Program-made: the position numbers and the translations under genes
Shown: positions 35,439 through 46,926 of the stretch, in pieces
Numbering within the stretch: the first letter of the stretch is position 1
How the letters are laid out: every line of letters starts with the position of its first letter
Notes under the pieces: generated by a model
Seen by the model: only the letters and a program-made list of their open reading frames with translations
What the model was told of the DNA's origin: nothing
The model's database searches: none
NCBI RefSeq assembly: GCF_030253575.1
Contig: NC_080568.1
Span: 29,968,501-30,032,500 of the forward strand
Direction: 5' to 3'
Length of the DNA: 64,000 nt
DNA from: Rhododendron vialii
Taxonomy: Eukaryota; Streptophyta; Magnoliopsida; Ericales; Ericaceae

Positions 35439-35690
35439 AATGACCACCTACCAAAACAAGGACATTCCCCCCAGTTTTTACTTTGAACTTCATATATGAT
35501 GTAAATAATCTCTTCTATCGATCGAAAAAAGAGAGCTTGGCCTGTCACATGTGCGAATCTTGATGGTTTCTCAAAGGTAGATGATTTAGAAACGGATACG
35601 AATATTTTTGTCGGGGTAACTAATTGGAAGAATACAAGCCCCAAAAATGCTTTATCCGGGGGAATGTCCTGGTTTTGGTGGGTGGTCATT
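35439..35690. mobile_element. MITE with about 33-bp terminal inverted repeats
   Basis: AATGACCACCTACCAAAACA...GGACATTCCCCC pairs with GGGGGAATGTCC...TGGGTGGTCATT. It sits after CCAACTGTAATGA. The equivalent site at 31425-31440 in foldback copy 1 has no insertion. Confidence 0.85.
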
Positions 35691-35735
35691 TGATCTTGAT
35701 GAAAGCAAGTTTGGTCTTTTTCTCACATGTTTGGA

Positions 35736-36068
35736 CCTATTAGGTGAGGTGTCAAGTTGCTAATGGATGGCCGTACAGCATGGCTTGAACGGAAGTTTCA
35801 CGAGGAAGACAAAAATGGAGTATGGTTATGTAAAAGAGGAGTGTGAAAATCTATTACCATGGTTTATGGTCCCTCCGTCTTTGTCCCTATTAGGTGAGGC
35901 GTCAAGTTGCTAATGGATGGTTGTGCAACATGGCTTGAGCGGAAGTTTCGTGAAGAAGTTGTGCAACACGTACTATCTCTTGGTTTAGACTCCCTCCGTG
36001 TCCCTATTAGGTGAGGTGTCAAGTTGCTAATGGATGGCCGTACAACATGGCTTGAACGGAAGTTCCGT
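35736..36068. repeat. three copies of a 65-bp block
   Basis: CCTATTAGGTGAGGTGTCAA through TGGCTTGAACGGAAGTT starts at 35736, 35886 and 36003. Spacing is irregular (150 and 117 bp). 36070-36560 holds nothing recognised. Confidence 0.85.
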
Positions 36069-36676
36069 GGAGAATCTTATCTCTTGCGAAAGAAAGATGG
36101 TTTATACTCTCTCCAAACTTGATGGCAGCAAGTGTCGACTATTGCAAATTGGACATGATATGATCACTAAAAAGACAAATATTGAAGTGTGGTTATCAAA
36201 ATAATGAGTACTACCAGCATTCCATGGTTTTCCTCCTTTGTCGTTTAATTCTTTCAATACGTAAACTTTTTGAAAAAAGACGTAAAGATCAATTATCAAT
36301 TATAGTGTGAGAAAACATGCAAAAAATTTGTTGTTCTGAAATCAAAATTTGCATACATGATACATTATTTGATGCCCCTAAGGTACTTTCTATTCATACA
36401 TTCATCTGGGTTTTTCGTATTGTATATAGTTCATAAGAACTACAAATATGCCGCACGCCAGATTTCTCTGTGTCAAATGACCTCTTCTCTACTTTAGAAA
36501 TAATTTTTCTATAATTACATAAATCAGCCCCACGTATAAACATAATTTTGTGTCAAATATTGTGTGAGCCGAATCAGCCCCATGTATAAATCATTATCTT
36601 CCCACTCTACATTACTGCCTTCGAATTAGGTACAAGCCTAAAGCCTTCCAAGCTCTCTAGGTTAATGTAGTGCATG

Positions 36677-37078
36677 TGTTGACTTTTGGGGCCATGGAGT
36701 GGCTTCACTCCTCTCACACCTATCCGAGCAGCACGTACACCAAAGGAGACTTAATTGGTGTGGACAGCCAACCAATTCACTGTTTTCAATTAAATGGATT
36801 ATCTTTTTTTGGATCCGCAATGGAGTGTCTGGCGTGGGAAGAAATATGGTGCTCCTCTTAGTCTATAAAAGGAGACCTCTGGTTTTGTAATTGGTCTCAG
36901 AGATTAGAGAACCTGGTGTGAGTGTGTGAGTTTGTAAATCACTCGGATGGAGTGTGTAAGTACATAGTAAAGCTCTCCATTGAGGTACACGTTTCTTTGG
37001 GGAACCATGTAAATTTCGTTTGTCTGTGTGTGCGTGTTTTTGGTTGGTTTGGTTTTATCCCGTCCAGTAGGTATAACA
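36677..37078 (+). mobile_element. probable solo LTR
   Basis: Starts TGTTGACTTTTGGGG and ends GGTATAACA. It has a TATA box (GTCTATAAAAGGAG, about 36861) and a leader rich in GTGTGTGAG. TAGTG follows the end (37079) and also occurs at 36668-36672, four bases short of the start, so the target duplication is unresolved. Confidence 0.5.
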
Positions 37079-38170
37079 TAGTGAGCAGCAACCTTCACAG
37101 GGTGGAATATGTATGAATCAAGTCAAGTCATCTATTTATATGCTCCAGTAAGCTACTATACACAAAGTACACAAAATTCACATGATTTGGAAATAGAAGA
37201 TGATGCAGGCAAGGGAAAGTTGGACCAAGCATTTTTTTAGAGGATCCAGTGATACATGCTTGGATCCAGTGATACATGCTTGGACGATCTAAAAAAAGTA
37301 AGTGATACATGTTTCATAGAACAATTGAAGATGATAGAGAAAAATCTCGAGAGGATGAAGATAAAACCACCAAAAAAAATCATCACCAATTATTTTACTA
37401 CAGTCTTGTCAACTATAAACTGGACTTGCTCAATAATCAAGCCTTCAACCAAATACATAGTACAAATTAAGAAAAACGCCTTTCTAAAGTACAGACAAAT
37501 AATTAAACAGTCATACTGATAAGTTACAAACGTTTATTGCAGAAAGCTTGCAACTGCGGCTGCCTATTCTCTCTCTGTTGGACTTATAACGGTTGGTTTC
37601 TATGTTGTTGAGATAGCGTAACCCATCTGGTTTGGAAAAGAATTGAGTCCATTTGAGGGATTATCATAGCACTACAAAAATCACAAAATAGCCATTCTTA
37701 ATTAGAAACAATAGAAATCATTATAAAAAAAGGTTTTCAACTTATAGAAGTCATCCTCGTACGAATTTGTCAGAAAATATGAACTTTATCTAAATTCAAT
37801 AGGGAAATGAAATCAGGTGCTTCTACCGCAAATCGAAATCCCATGAAAGAATTGAAGCTCGTATAACTAAGATCGATAATGATACTTCCAATCAAAGTTC
37901 GTATTCTTCGAATGTCGCGACATGAAAAATGACACATTGTGGCATGAAAATGACATTGTGTATTTTGGGGGGAAAAGAGTGTGTTTTGAGATCATCGAAA
38001 AAATATCTACGCAAATACCTCATTGACCACTGAATACACCCACCATTGATAGTGATTAGAGCATAGCATAGGCTAGATGATGGTTTAACAAATAAACGTA
38101 GATACTTGCATTCCTGTCCTACTAGACTTGATAGACCCAACTTCAAAAAAACAAATAAAAACGGGACTTC
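37079..38170. other. gene-free stretch
   Basis: Only a short doubled phrase (GGATCCAGTGATACATGCTT at about 37242 and 37261). No coding signal. Confidence 0.45.
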
Positions 38171-38189
38171 ACAGAACCCAAATCTACAA

Positions 38190-38310
38190 CTTTCTTTCTT
38201 TCTTTTTTATCGGCAAAAGTAACATTTTATTAGGAAAAGAGGAGTGGATCCAACCAAAAGTTGGAACCGTATAGTCAGGGAGACAAAACCCAATAAAAGG
38301 GAAAAGAAAA
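38190..38310 (-). mobile_element. LINE tail in reverse, and possible Helitron end
   Basis: TTTTTTATCGGCAAAAGTAA is the reverse of the LINE tail seen at 33610. Just after it, TCACTATACTACTAGTGTTG and TGCCCGTTCGATGCACGG (38321-38357) resemble a Helitron 5' end, but the preceding base is T, not A. The Helitron call is weak. Confidence 0.35.
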
Positions 38311-38884
38311 CCACTTCTTCACTATACTACTAGTGTTGTGCCCGTTCGATGCACGGAAAAAAATAATCACATTGGATGGTCACAACGCTAGTTGATAGGA
38401 AAAAAATTCATGTTTTTGCACCCGTTCAAAGGCCCGGGCCCAAAAGACACATTAATGTGAGAAATATAGTTCGGAAAAAAAATATCAATATTTAGCCTTG
38501 TTTGTATTCTATGCATGGAAAGGCTTATGTCTATTTGTATGAATATTAAATTTAAAGTGTCAATTAAAGCAATTCACAACGTGAAAAATATAAGGTAAGC
38601 AAAGGAAACAAAATAAAACTAAAAATTGCAATGTTTATTTGTTTCCCCATAACCGGAGCAAGTTGAGGAAGCCAAACACTTCACTTTTGTGCATTTTTCC
38701 GGCGAAGGAGCACGTATATGGCTCGGAAGGGTAGAGTTTCTGCCTACGTATCTTTTTCTCTTTATTTCCATCGACCCAGAAAACTTTATTAGTTTTGTTG
38801 GTCATTTTGCAAATACATGAGAGAGTATAGGAAGGAATGGTGGGTTACAACATATATAGATGAGTAAAATCCCTACCCCTATTA

Positions 38885-39098
38885 GGCTCCGTTCCAGTTT
38901 CTATTAAAAAGAACTTTTAAAAAATAAAGATAATTTCAAGTTCAAAAATTACGTGTTTAAGCAAATAATTTTTCTACTAATATAAATCAATGAGATCTAT
39001 TAAATAGTGGAAAAAAAATTAAAAATTTATTTTTTATTTTCATTATATTTGAACTTGAAATTATCTTCTTCTTTTTTAAAAGAAGGTTAAAAAAAAAG
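38885..39098. mobile_element. MITE, palindromic, GGCTCCGTTCCAG family
   Basis: ATAATTTCAAGTTCAAAAAT pairs with ATATTTGAACTTGAAATTAT. The start GGCTCCGTTCC resembles the MITE at 47566. The outer right end is decayed. Confidence 0.6.
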
Positions 39099-39109
39099 GC
39101 AGAATGGCA

Positions 39110-39350
39110 CCTTACTCTCTCTCTCTCTCTCTTCCCCCACCACCCCCACATTTCTCTCCCTCTCTCTCAATATTTTTATTGAAAAGCACAAAATTGTAGG
39201 AAATTAGAAATAGGGGTTTGGTGCCTTGTAGAACTCAAAATACATTTGTATAGGATATTGATATTGATGATTGATATTGATATTGATTGATAGAAATAGA
39301 GATAGGGATAGAGATAGAGATAGAGATAGAGACAGAGATAGATAGATGGA
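39110..39350. repeat. (CT)n and GATA/TTGATA microsatellites
   Basis: CT runs at about 39116-39132 and 39157-39167; TTGATATTGA at 39257-39290; GATAGA/GAGATA at 39290-39348. Confidence 0.85.
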
Positions 39351-39488
39351 TACTATTCCATACGTGGCTCCATTTTCACAACCCCAATTGAAAATCCCCT
39401 CCACGTCCCAAAAGCCCACTTTCTGCCCCGATTGATCGTTCCCGACCCCATTGATATTTAGCCTAAAAAATTACTGTGATTAATTACC

Positions 39489-42114
39489 TCAATCACACCC
39501 CACTGCTCTCGAGCACCCCCGTTTTGGCTGATTATATCTGAAAACGAGATTTAGGCAATTATCATCTCCCTTTGTATTTTTTTGCTCTTCCTGAATCTCC
39601 CTGGCCGATTCCTCTGCAGAGAGACTGGACCACTCTACCTTAATTTTGCTAAGTTCGTTCAGATAAGCAAAATCAATCGGGATCCCCTTCAGTTTTTCGC
39701 AAAGTTGAATCACTAAGACCTCAAGTGCCGGAAATTGATCGGCGGAAGCACTCCACTCCTCGATATCCAAATTTTCAAGCCTCAAGTACTTGAGTTGAGA
39801 GAACCCCTCCTCAAGTTCACATGTGTTCCAAACTGGTCCACTACAGGCGTTTACAAGTAATTTGAGAACCTTAAGGCTCGGCAGGATTTGGAGGATTATT
39901 GACAGCTCCTCCCACTTCAAGAGCGTAAATCTCAAAGTTAGCCGCGTAAGAGTCGGAGGAAGCTTCAGCCCAGTGCGTGTCACGCGCTTGTTGTTGAACC
40001 ATGGATCAACATTGAGTATCTCAAGACATTTTAAGAACTCTAGGTCGGGGAGCATCAAAAGATCACCCCCTTGCAAACCCAGATCTCCTCTAAGTCCTAG
40101 CTTCCTAAGATTGGGAGTCCTTTCCAAGAAACGTAGGCAATGCTCACAAATACACATTTGGTGCAAGGTCTGTAAGCTATCCAACATATTCTCCTTGTCT
40201 TCATCATAAGAAACATGATGATATTTGAATAACGCCCTTTTAGTATATAGATGCCTCAACTTAACCATCTTAACTATATCGCGAGGCAATGAAATCTTGT
40301 CCCCGTTAAAACCTTGGAGGTTAAAGGTTTCTAGGTTCGAGAGGTAGTGAAAATAATTCGGAACAAGGTTACAAAGTTTTCCTTCCGGTAACGTAAGTGC
40401 TAAGTATCTCAAATGAACTAGATCTCCTATTCCTAATTCTACTCGGCTTGTAGCGGAGATTAAATGCAACACCTGAGAAGTTCGAAGTATTCAACAAAGA
40501 ATGACGGATTCTGTACAAGTGAGGAGTTTGGCAAGGAGAGGTACAGAAAAGATCGAAGGTTTCGAGCATGATGCCTTGGGGGAAAAATATCAAAGAACTG
40601 ATGGTCAAACAAGAGGCGATCCTTATCAAAGAACTAATGGCCAAAGAAGAGGTGACGACGGTTATTTGTAGTAGAAGGTGAAAAATAATCTCCCTCGTAA
40701 ATTTTCACAAAGAAATTATCTTCCTCTGCTTTTTTCAAGCATAATTCACGCAGAAGATCATGGATGCTGCATGCTTTAATTCCTCCATGGGATTCACTTT
40801 TCCTAGCTACCATTACGAGACTTCTATCAATAAGACCAATTAAGTAATCTTCTGCTATGGCCTCTAAGCTTTTCCCCCCATCACTTTGCTGAATAAATCC
40901 CTCCGCAATCCATAACCATATCAGCTCGCATACAGGGATTTCATAACCTTTGGGGTGCGCTCCAATATAAAGAAAACACGCTTTTAAATGAAGGGGTATG
41001 TGATTGTAACTAAGTTCTAGTATCTCCATGCAGCCCTCTTGGTTTTTGGCAATGGTTGAACTTAAATGTTTGGCAACTTTCTCCCACACGTCTGAGTGTC
41101 TTGTCTTCCATTGCTAGAATGCCAGCTATTGTGACAATTGCGAGTGGTAATCCTTACATTTTTCTACGATTTGCTTACCGATCTCCACCAACTCCGGTGC
41201 ACAGCGTTTCTTCCCGAATACCTACTCGATATTTGGGCAATATTAGATGTCTATAATTATAATTATATACAATTCAATCTAAGTAATAGGAGTTTAACAG
41301 TTCATATGACAAAAACAAGAAATGTTTTAAAATAGAAATTCTTGAAAATAAATTATAAATAAGAAACATATGGCTATTTTTAGTTATATCACGTACATCA
41401 ATTATTTTAAAAAAACAAATACCTTCTTTTCTAGCAACTCCCAACTGCAACTTTTTGGTAAGGGACCCATACGATGAGAGACACAACAGATGCTATCAGA
41501 TTGAACAGGTAGTCGACTAGTGAACACGACTTTACTCCCCTTGCTGTCCCTAGGGAAGATCTTTGGATATCATTCCAGGCTTCAATGCCCCATATGTCAT
41601 CCATGACAATGAGATATTTTCTATCTTGCAAGCATTTGTATACCTTTTCTCCCAACTTATCCTCACTAATCTCCTCGTAATCTTCATATTTTCCTAGGAA
41701 AGCTGATTCCAGAATACGAATCAACAAATGCCTCTTCATAGTCTTATCATAATCTTGAGAAACATTGACCCATGCACGAATTTCAAACTTTTGCGACATC
41801 AAAGGATGATCGTACACTTCTCTGGCCAAGGTGGTTTTGCTGCCTCCACTAGCGCCAACGATTGATATAATCTCCAGTCGTCCAACCTCTCCAATGTCAT
41901 GAAGCTTTCCCATTAATGTCTCTACCTCCTCTTTGAAACCGACCACCACCTTCTTTTCTACTACTATGGATGTGTTGCTGCCTCCTGATGAACCTGAACC
42001 TCCTCTTGGAAAATAAAACGAAGGGTTATGATCGAGGGCAAAGACAAAAGTTATGGGCCATAGTAAGTGTAATAAAATATTAAATTTGGAAAAGAACAAT
42101 TTCTCATATCCCAA
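39489..42114 (-). pseudogene. CC-NB-LRR resistance gene, R1-like, degraded
   Basis: Intact members are cytosolic immune receptors. Minus-strand order: NB-ARC start at about 41940 (VVVGFKEEVETLMGKLHDIG), altered P-loop GASGGSKTTLA with Ser for the Gly before the Lys, kinase-2 KYLIVMDDIW, frameshift near 41560, RNBS-B VVFTSRLPVQSD in another frame, AT-rich break 41260-41400, GLPLAIVTIAGILA near 41130, another frameshift, then ARC2 with CFLYIGAHPKG and ACSIHDLLRELCL, a further frameshift near 40600, and a 300-residue LRR part (40472 to 39489) with HLRYLAL, MVKLRHLYTK and LPSLKVLKLL. The NB and LRR style resembles late-blight R1A/R1B homologues. The N-terminal coiled-coil part is absent. At least four lesions make it a pseudogene. 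Confidence 0.87.
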
Positions 42115-42756
42115 TTACGATCGAATAAATAGTCTTCAATATGAACAATCTTTGAGCTGTATATTTACAATCTTATTGTATATTAACCTGGACTATTATT
42201 AAGTCATTGTCTGATTGATATAATATTGCCAAGCGAAAAGGAAACCAACTATGGCTGTTATTATAAAATCAGTTGAATTAATGCTAAATTAAGTGTGTAC
42301 ATTCGTCTGCATATTTTTGTGGTTCATGTTACTCATTAATATGGTCCATGTTACCTATTGTTTGTTGAAGACGCAAGCTTGGTTACGTGGCCCAATGTGT
42401 TGTCTGGGTGAGGAGCTAAGTCTAAGTGGAAGATTGGATTTATGAAGAGTAGCCAAACCAGTGGATACTTGATTGGGTGAATTAAGTTAGGAGTTGGGAG
42501 CTAGATGCAAATGTGTGGCTGTGGTGGATTGTAACTGTGTATAAGTTTATGTATGTGAATTGAGATTAAAGTGTGGGTTAAGAGAGAAAGAAGAGAGCAG
42601 AGAGAGTGCGAGTTGGGGGGCGCCTGAGAGGTTCTTCCCCCCTTGTTATGTGCGTGTGAGAAGAAGAGAGGTGTGAGAATGAGAGATGCATGTATTTATT
42701 AATGAAATTGTATTGAGTTTGAGTGTGAAGTATTTCTTCTCTCTTGCAATTTTTCT

Positions 42757-42902
42757 AACACTACACCCAATTACACACCCAAATACACACTCATACTCAC
42801 AATAAAGGTGGGGCCCACACACACTGGGTGTATAGTGTGTGCAGACTCCACCCTTATTGTGAGTGTGGGTGTGTATTTGAGTGTGTAGTTGGGTGTGGTT
42901 GT
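42757..42902. mobile_element. palindromic MITE, about 53-bp arms
   Basis: CTACACCCAATTACACACCC (42761) pairs with GTGTGTAGTTGGGTGTGG (42880-42897), and ACTCACAATAAAGGTGGGG with CTCCACCCTTATTGTGAGT. The loop is only about 30 bp. 42115-42756 has no gene. Confidence 0.8.
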
Positions 42903-43171
42903 AACCCATCATTGTTATGGTTGGTGATAGGAATGATAAGTTACCAGTGAACAATTCAAAATTTTGATTCCTAACCAAGCAAATATTTGTTCCAAAAATC
43001 TAGGAACACAGATTTTGGACACAACTATGCCCAAAAATGGCCATGCACGTGTGAATGTGTGCACTAGACGATTTCAGCTGTCGGTTTCTCTTTTGCAGTT
43101 AATGCAAGTGCTCCAGATCCTCTCAACGATTGGACTCCACCAGGTTTCTTCTCCCTCTACCTATGCTCCAT

Positions 43172-43175
43172 AATT

Positions 43176-43245
<70 letters not shown>
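43172..43245. repeat. (TA)n microsatellite, about 70 bp
   Basis: Pure TA run, followed by (CA)n. The minus-strand YIYIY reading frame here is an artefact. Confidence 0.95.
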
Positions 43246-43254
<9 letters not shown>

Positions 43255-43255
43255 T

Positions 43256-43600
43256 GGGCGGTTCCGGGGACCCCTAAAAAAACCCCCCCAAATCTTAATC
43301 TCATAGTTCCCGATCAAATTTTGATGATCTGAGCCACTCAATGTATTCAAAAAGTGATTTTAAGGGTAGCTGCAAGAAATTAGCAAAAAAATTAACTGGG
43401 AAGGGCTTGATTTGAGCACTTTTTTATTGAACCGTTCAATAAAGTTCAATAAAAAACTGTTCAGATGAAGGTCATTTTTTTTGCTGATTTCTCGCGAATA
43501 CCTTGAAAATCACATTCTGATTCTATTGAACGGCTCGGATCATCAAAATTCGATTGGTAACTTTGGGGGGAGGGGGTTTTTAGGGTCCCCAAACCGCCCC
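43256..43600. mobile_element. MITE with long (about 150-bp) inverted arms
   Basis: GGGCGGTTCCGGGGACCCCT pairs with GGGTCCCCAAACCGCCCC, and inner TCAAATTTTGATGATCTGAG pairs with CTCGGATCATCAAAATTCGA. Arms extend to near the centre. It sits right after the TA microsatellite. Confidence 0.85.
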
Positions 43601-44039
43601 GATATATAAATATCTCAATTTTTGGAAACTAAATTGTTTCTCCCATAGACCCCTATTTGTGAACCCTAACACGTGCGGTAGAACTTATATTGGTTTAGGG
43701 AGGATGTAAATCATGGTGGTGATGTAATCATTCGTCGTGATTTCCGAGACGAGACCATATATATTTGTCATATTGGTGTGGTATTTGCAGCTGTGGCATT
43801 GTTCTTTAACAAGGACTGCTAGATTGTGGGGATGTAATAGACGAAAACAAAGAAGGTACAGTTCTCATTCAATTTTGATACCCATGCTAATGTCCCACAA
43901 TATTTTGGCTTATCACTTAGTTTGATTACCCAGATATTGTTATCGTGCTAGTTAATTTTATTGGAGATTCTTATCTTTCGAATCGAAATTCATAAATTGA
44001 ATTTTTTTTTATTCCTTGTAAATTTGTTGAAGTTAAGGG

Positions 44040-45395
44040 TTGCCTCTATGAAATTCTAGCCATTTCACAAGGGGTTTTGCCTGTGCGATATTTGGGTGTT
44101 CCTTTGATTACTACTAGATTACAATCTATAGACTGCAAGTTGCTCTTTGATAAAATCTTGGGGAGAGTTCTTTCATGGACCAATCGGCTTCTTTCTTATG
44201 GTGGTAGGGCACAGTTAATACAATCTGTCCTTTTTAGTACTCAGATATATTGGAGTTCCATTTTTATTCTTCCCCAAAAAGTGCTGAAGTGTGTGGAGGC
44301 AGTCTTGAGATCTTTCTTTTGGGCAGGCCCAGAGTTGCAGACATCTGGGGCTCAGATAAATGGGAGCGTCTGTGTGCCTAAAGAGGAGGGAGGCCTTGGT
44401 TTTAGGGGTCTTAAAGATTGGAATAGAGCTGCAATGTCTAAACTTCTGTGGGCGCGCAATTGCTAAGAAGGCTGACACTCTATGGATTAGGTGGGTCCAT
44501 ACTCATGTTCTGAAAGGTAAGTGCATGTGGTCCATAGTTGTTCCTCCTTCTGCATCTTGGACAATTCGAAAGATTTTTGGATTAAGGAAGTTGGTTCAAT
44601 CATGGATTCGATCTGTTATTGGAGATGGTCAGGACACGTTTCTGTGGCTTGACAACTGGCATCCCTTGGGGCCTCTCAAGGACAGGTTTGAGGGTTGCTT
44701 AAATGGAAATTTGGTAAGGACTTTTCAATTAAAAGTTGCATCTATTATTAGCAACAATTCTTGTATGTGGCCTGGTAGGAGAAATTTAGTGGTTAAGGAA
44801 ATAATGGATATCATTCCTATTTCTATGAACCCTCATACTGAGGTGAAGGACTCTGTTATGTGGACCCTTATCCTACAGGCACTTTCTCTATCCAGTCAGC
44901 TTGGCAAGGATTCAGAAAGCATCATTATGAAGTTCTTTGGTGGAAATCAGTGTGATTCAAAAGACATGTCCCCAGGTGGGCTATCATTCAATGGATAGCT
45001 GCTTGGGGAAGACTATCCACAAAGGATAGATTACTTTCTTGGGGGATTACCACTGATGTTGTTTGTGTTCTTTGTGACAGGAACAGAGAGAGCCATAATC
45101 ACATTTTCTTCTTGTGCCCCTAGTCTGTATTTGTATGGAAGCAACTGCTGGCTAGGAACAATGTTTGTCGAGATCCAGGGTGTCTGCCTCAGGAGCTGGA
45201 ATGATCTACTCAAAATAAGGAGGGGGAAGGCCAGCCCAATACCTGTTACAAACTGTCCTTAGCTGCTACTTTATATCATCTATGGAGGGAGAGGAACTTT
45301 CGTGTTTTTCAACACAAAAGGGAGGATCCAGTGAGGGTGGTGCAGAAAATCATCTCTGACTTGCGAGTTTGCATGAGTACTTAGAGGAAGTTTAA
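44040..45395 (+). mobile_element. LINE remnant (RT thumb to zf-RVT)
   Basis: Frames in order: LPVRYLGVPLITTRLQSIDC, SWTNRLLSYGGRAQLIQSVL, FFWAG, EEGGLGFRGLKDWNRAAMSK; then IRWVHTHVLKGKCMW, IGDGQDTFLWLDNWHPLGPL; then AAWGRLSTKDRLLSWGI with VCVLCDRNRESHNHIFFLCP. This is the usual order of a plant L1-type ORF2 C-terminal half. At least four frameshifts break it. The catalytic YxDD part is absent. 43620-44040 has no clear gene. Confidence 0.85.
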
Positions 45396-45724
45396 GAGAA
45401 CTCCTTTAAACCAGCGGATATGTCAGGATTGGAATATCTCTTGTAATATTGTTTAGTTTGAATCTTGGATCCTTTAATAGCTGATATGTGTTTTCAATTT
45501 TGACCAGTCAAAAATAATTGTTACCGGTTACAATTGATTTTTAATCCGGACCGATTAAAACACTTTTGGACGAACAAGATATAGCGCCGTAAATAATGGC
45601 GTACATAGAAAAATTGAATAAACAGGATTCAATTGAAATGAGCGCCATTTAAATCAAGTGTGAAACCCATATTATGTATTTTTGGGAAACAACTGTCCTG
45701 AGAAGAATTGAATGAACAGTACAA

Positions 45725-45727
<3 letters not shown>

Positions 45728-45770
<43 letters not shown>
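45728..45770. repeat. (GA)n microsatellite
   Basis: About 43 bp of pure GA. 45395-45728 between it and the LINE holds nothing I recognise. Confidence 0.95.
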
Positions 45771-45771
<1 letters not shown>

Positions 45772-45884
45772 CCTTCCCATTGGAGAATCACTCCAGTCGG
45801 TTGATGGACAATGGAGTACATAAACAGAGAATCTGATGCCGTCGGAGAAAATGAGTCCCGTTCAGCTCTATTTTTTTTGTGGGT

Positions 45885-46065
45885 CATTTACATGATTTAT
45901 TGGGTCATTTAAGTTGACCTAATTAAGACCCAATTAATAATGGGTTAGCTGGATTTGGACCCATTATAACCCAACTAATAAATGGGTTAGGTTGGGTCTA
46001 TTTTTTAGTGGGTGGGTATGGGTTTGTTAATGGGTCTGGATTCAATTTGCCACCCCTAGTCTTTC
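45885..46065. mobile_element. MITE-like 'gggt/accc' element
   Basis: Repeated AATGGGTTA, AACCCAACTAATAAATGGGT and the end TGGGTCTGGATTCAATTTGC CACCCC. Related to 11845-12015 in opposite orientation. Confidence 0.5.
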
Positions 46066-46184
46066 GTCTACTTTTTGTGGATTATTGCTTCTTAATGATT
46101 TCTTCTTTATTCAGAAAAATTATGTTTCGATCTTAATTTTATACTTTTTAGATTTCCTCTCATCATGAAGAATCAATAATTCAC

Positions 46185-46400
46185 AAAAAGTTAGCCATGG
46201 CAATGGAGCGGCATTTATATTTCGAGAGAAGGGCACGAGACCAAACACGATCCTCGACATTAACTCTCCGATTAAATTTAGCCATGGCAATGGTGTTAGC
46301 TTCAAAAGAAGATCTAATGCCATGCCCGCCCAGTTCAATAGGTTTAGCGACACTCTTCCAGCCAACCGCATGGATTTTCCTAATCTCCACTGTCGAAGGC
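46185..46400 (-). mobile_element. LINE fragment
   Basis: Minus strand: KIHAVGWKSVAKPIELGGHG, IRSSFEANTIAMAKFNRRVN, EDRVWSRALLSKY. This is the conserved H..W..V..P...GG.GIR block downstream of the LINE reverse transcriptase. Neither end is preserved. Confidence 0.7.
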
Positions 46401-46851
46401 TGCCAAGATAGAGACGATAGGGATTGGTGCAGTGGTAGTCATGTAACAATTATTAACTAGGGGCATCGGAAAACTTTTGATCCAGTTGACTCCTACCTGC
46501 CTGCTATAAATTCTTGTGTTTGGTGGATTCTGCAAACATGGACAGAGATCAACCAACAATCGAAACATGGACAGACAAGATAGTATTTGCATTATCATTT
46601 TTCCTTTTACGATTACTTTTGCTTCAAAATATTTGACCAGAAAATTAAAGACAATCACAATAATCCTTTTGAATGTTGATTTTGGTGCTCCATTTCTGTA
46701 CGCAGACGCTCCAGCGTCAATCAATTTCCTAATCTTTTTAAGTTATTTTCCAAGTACAGATCGATTGACTTCGATCAGTTACTTTCCTAAATATATTAGA
46801 TTTTGTTTGACATACCCAACAAGAAAAGTTTATTGCTTGAGCCTTGAGCCT

Positions 46852-46861
46852 CTATATATAA
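46852..46861 (+). promoter_or_regulatory. TATA box of the S-protein homologue
   Basis: CTATATATAA lies 66 bp before the start codon, a normal distance for a short 5' leader. Confidence 0.65.
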
Positions 46862-46926
46862 TGAGGTGAGGAAGTCAAACATAAGCAACATAAGCATCAG
46901 TCATTCTCGACATTCTTTAGCTTACA

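Noticed and set aside
38321-38460. Helitron 5' end
   Set aside because: The TC start and CCCGTTCGATGCACGG phrase are suggestive, but the preceding base is not A and no 3' hairpin with CTRR was found. Kept only as a remark.
43123-43350. Frame with a long YIYIYI run
   Set aside because: It is the TA microsatellite translated.
45672-45887. Minus frame with SLSLSL
   Set aside because: It is the GA microsatellite translated.
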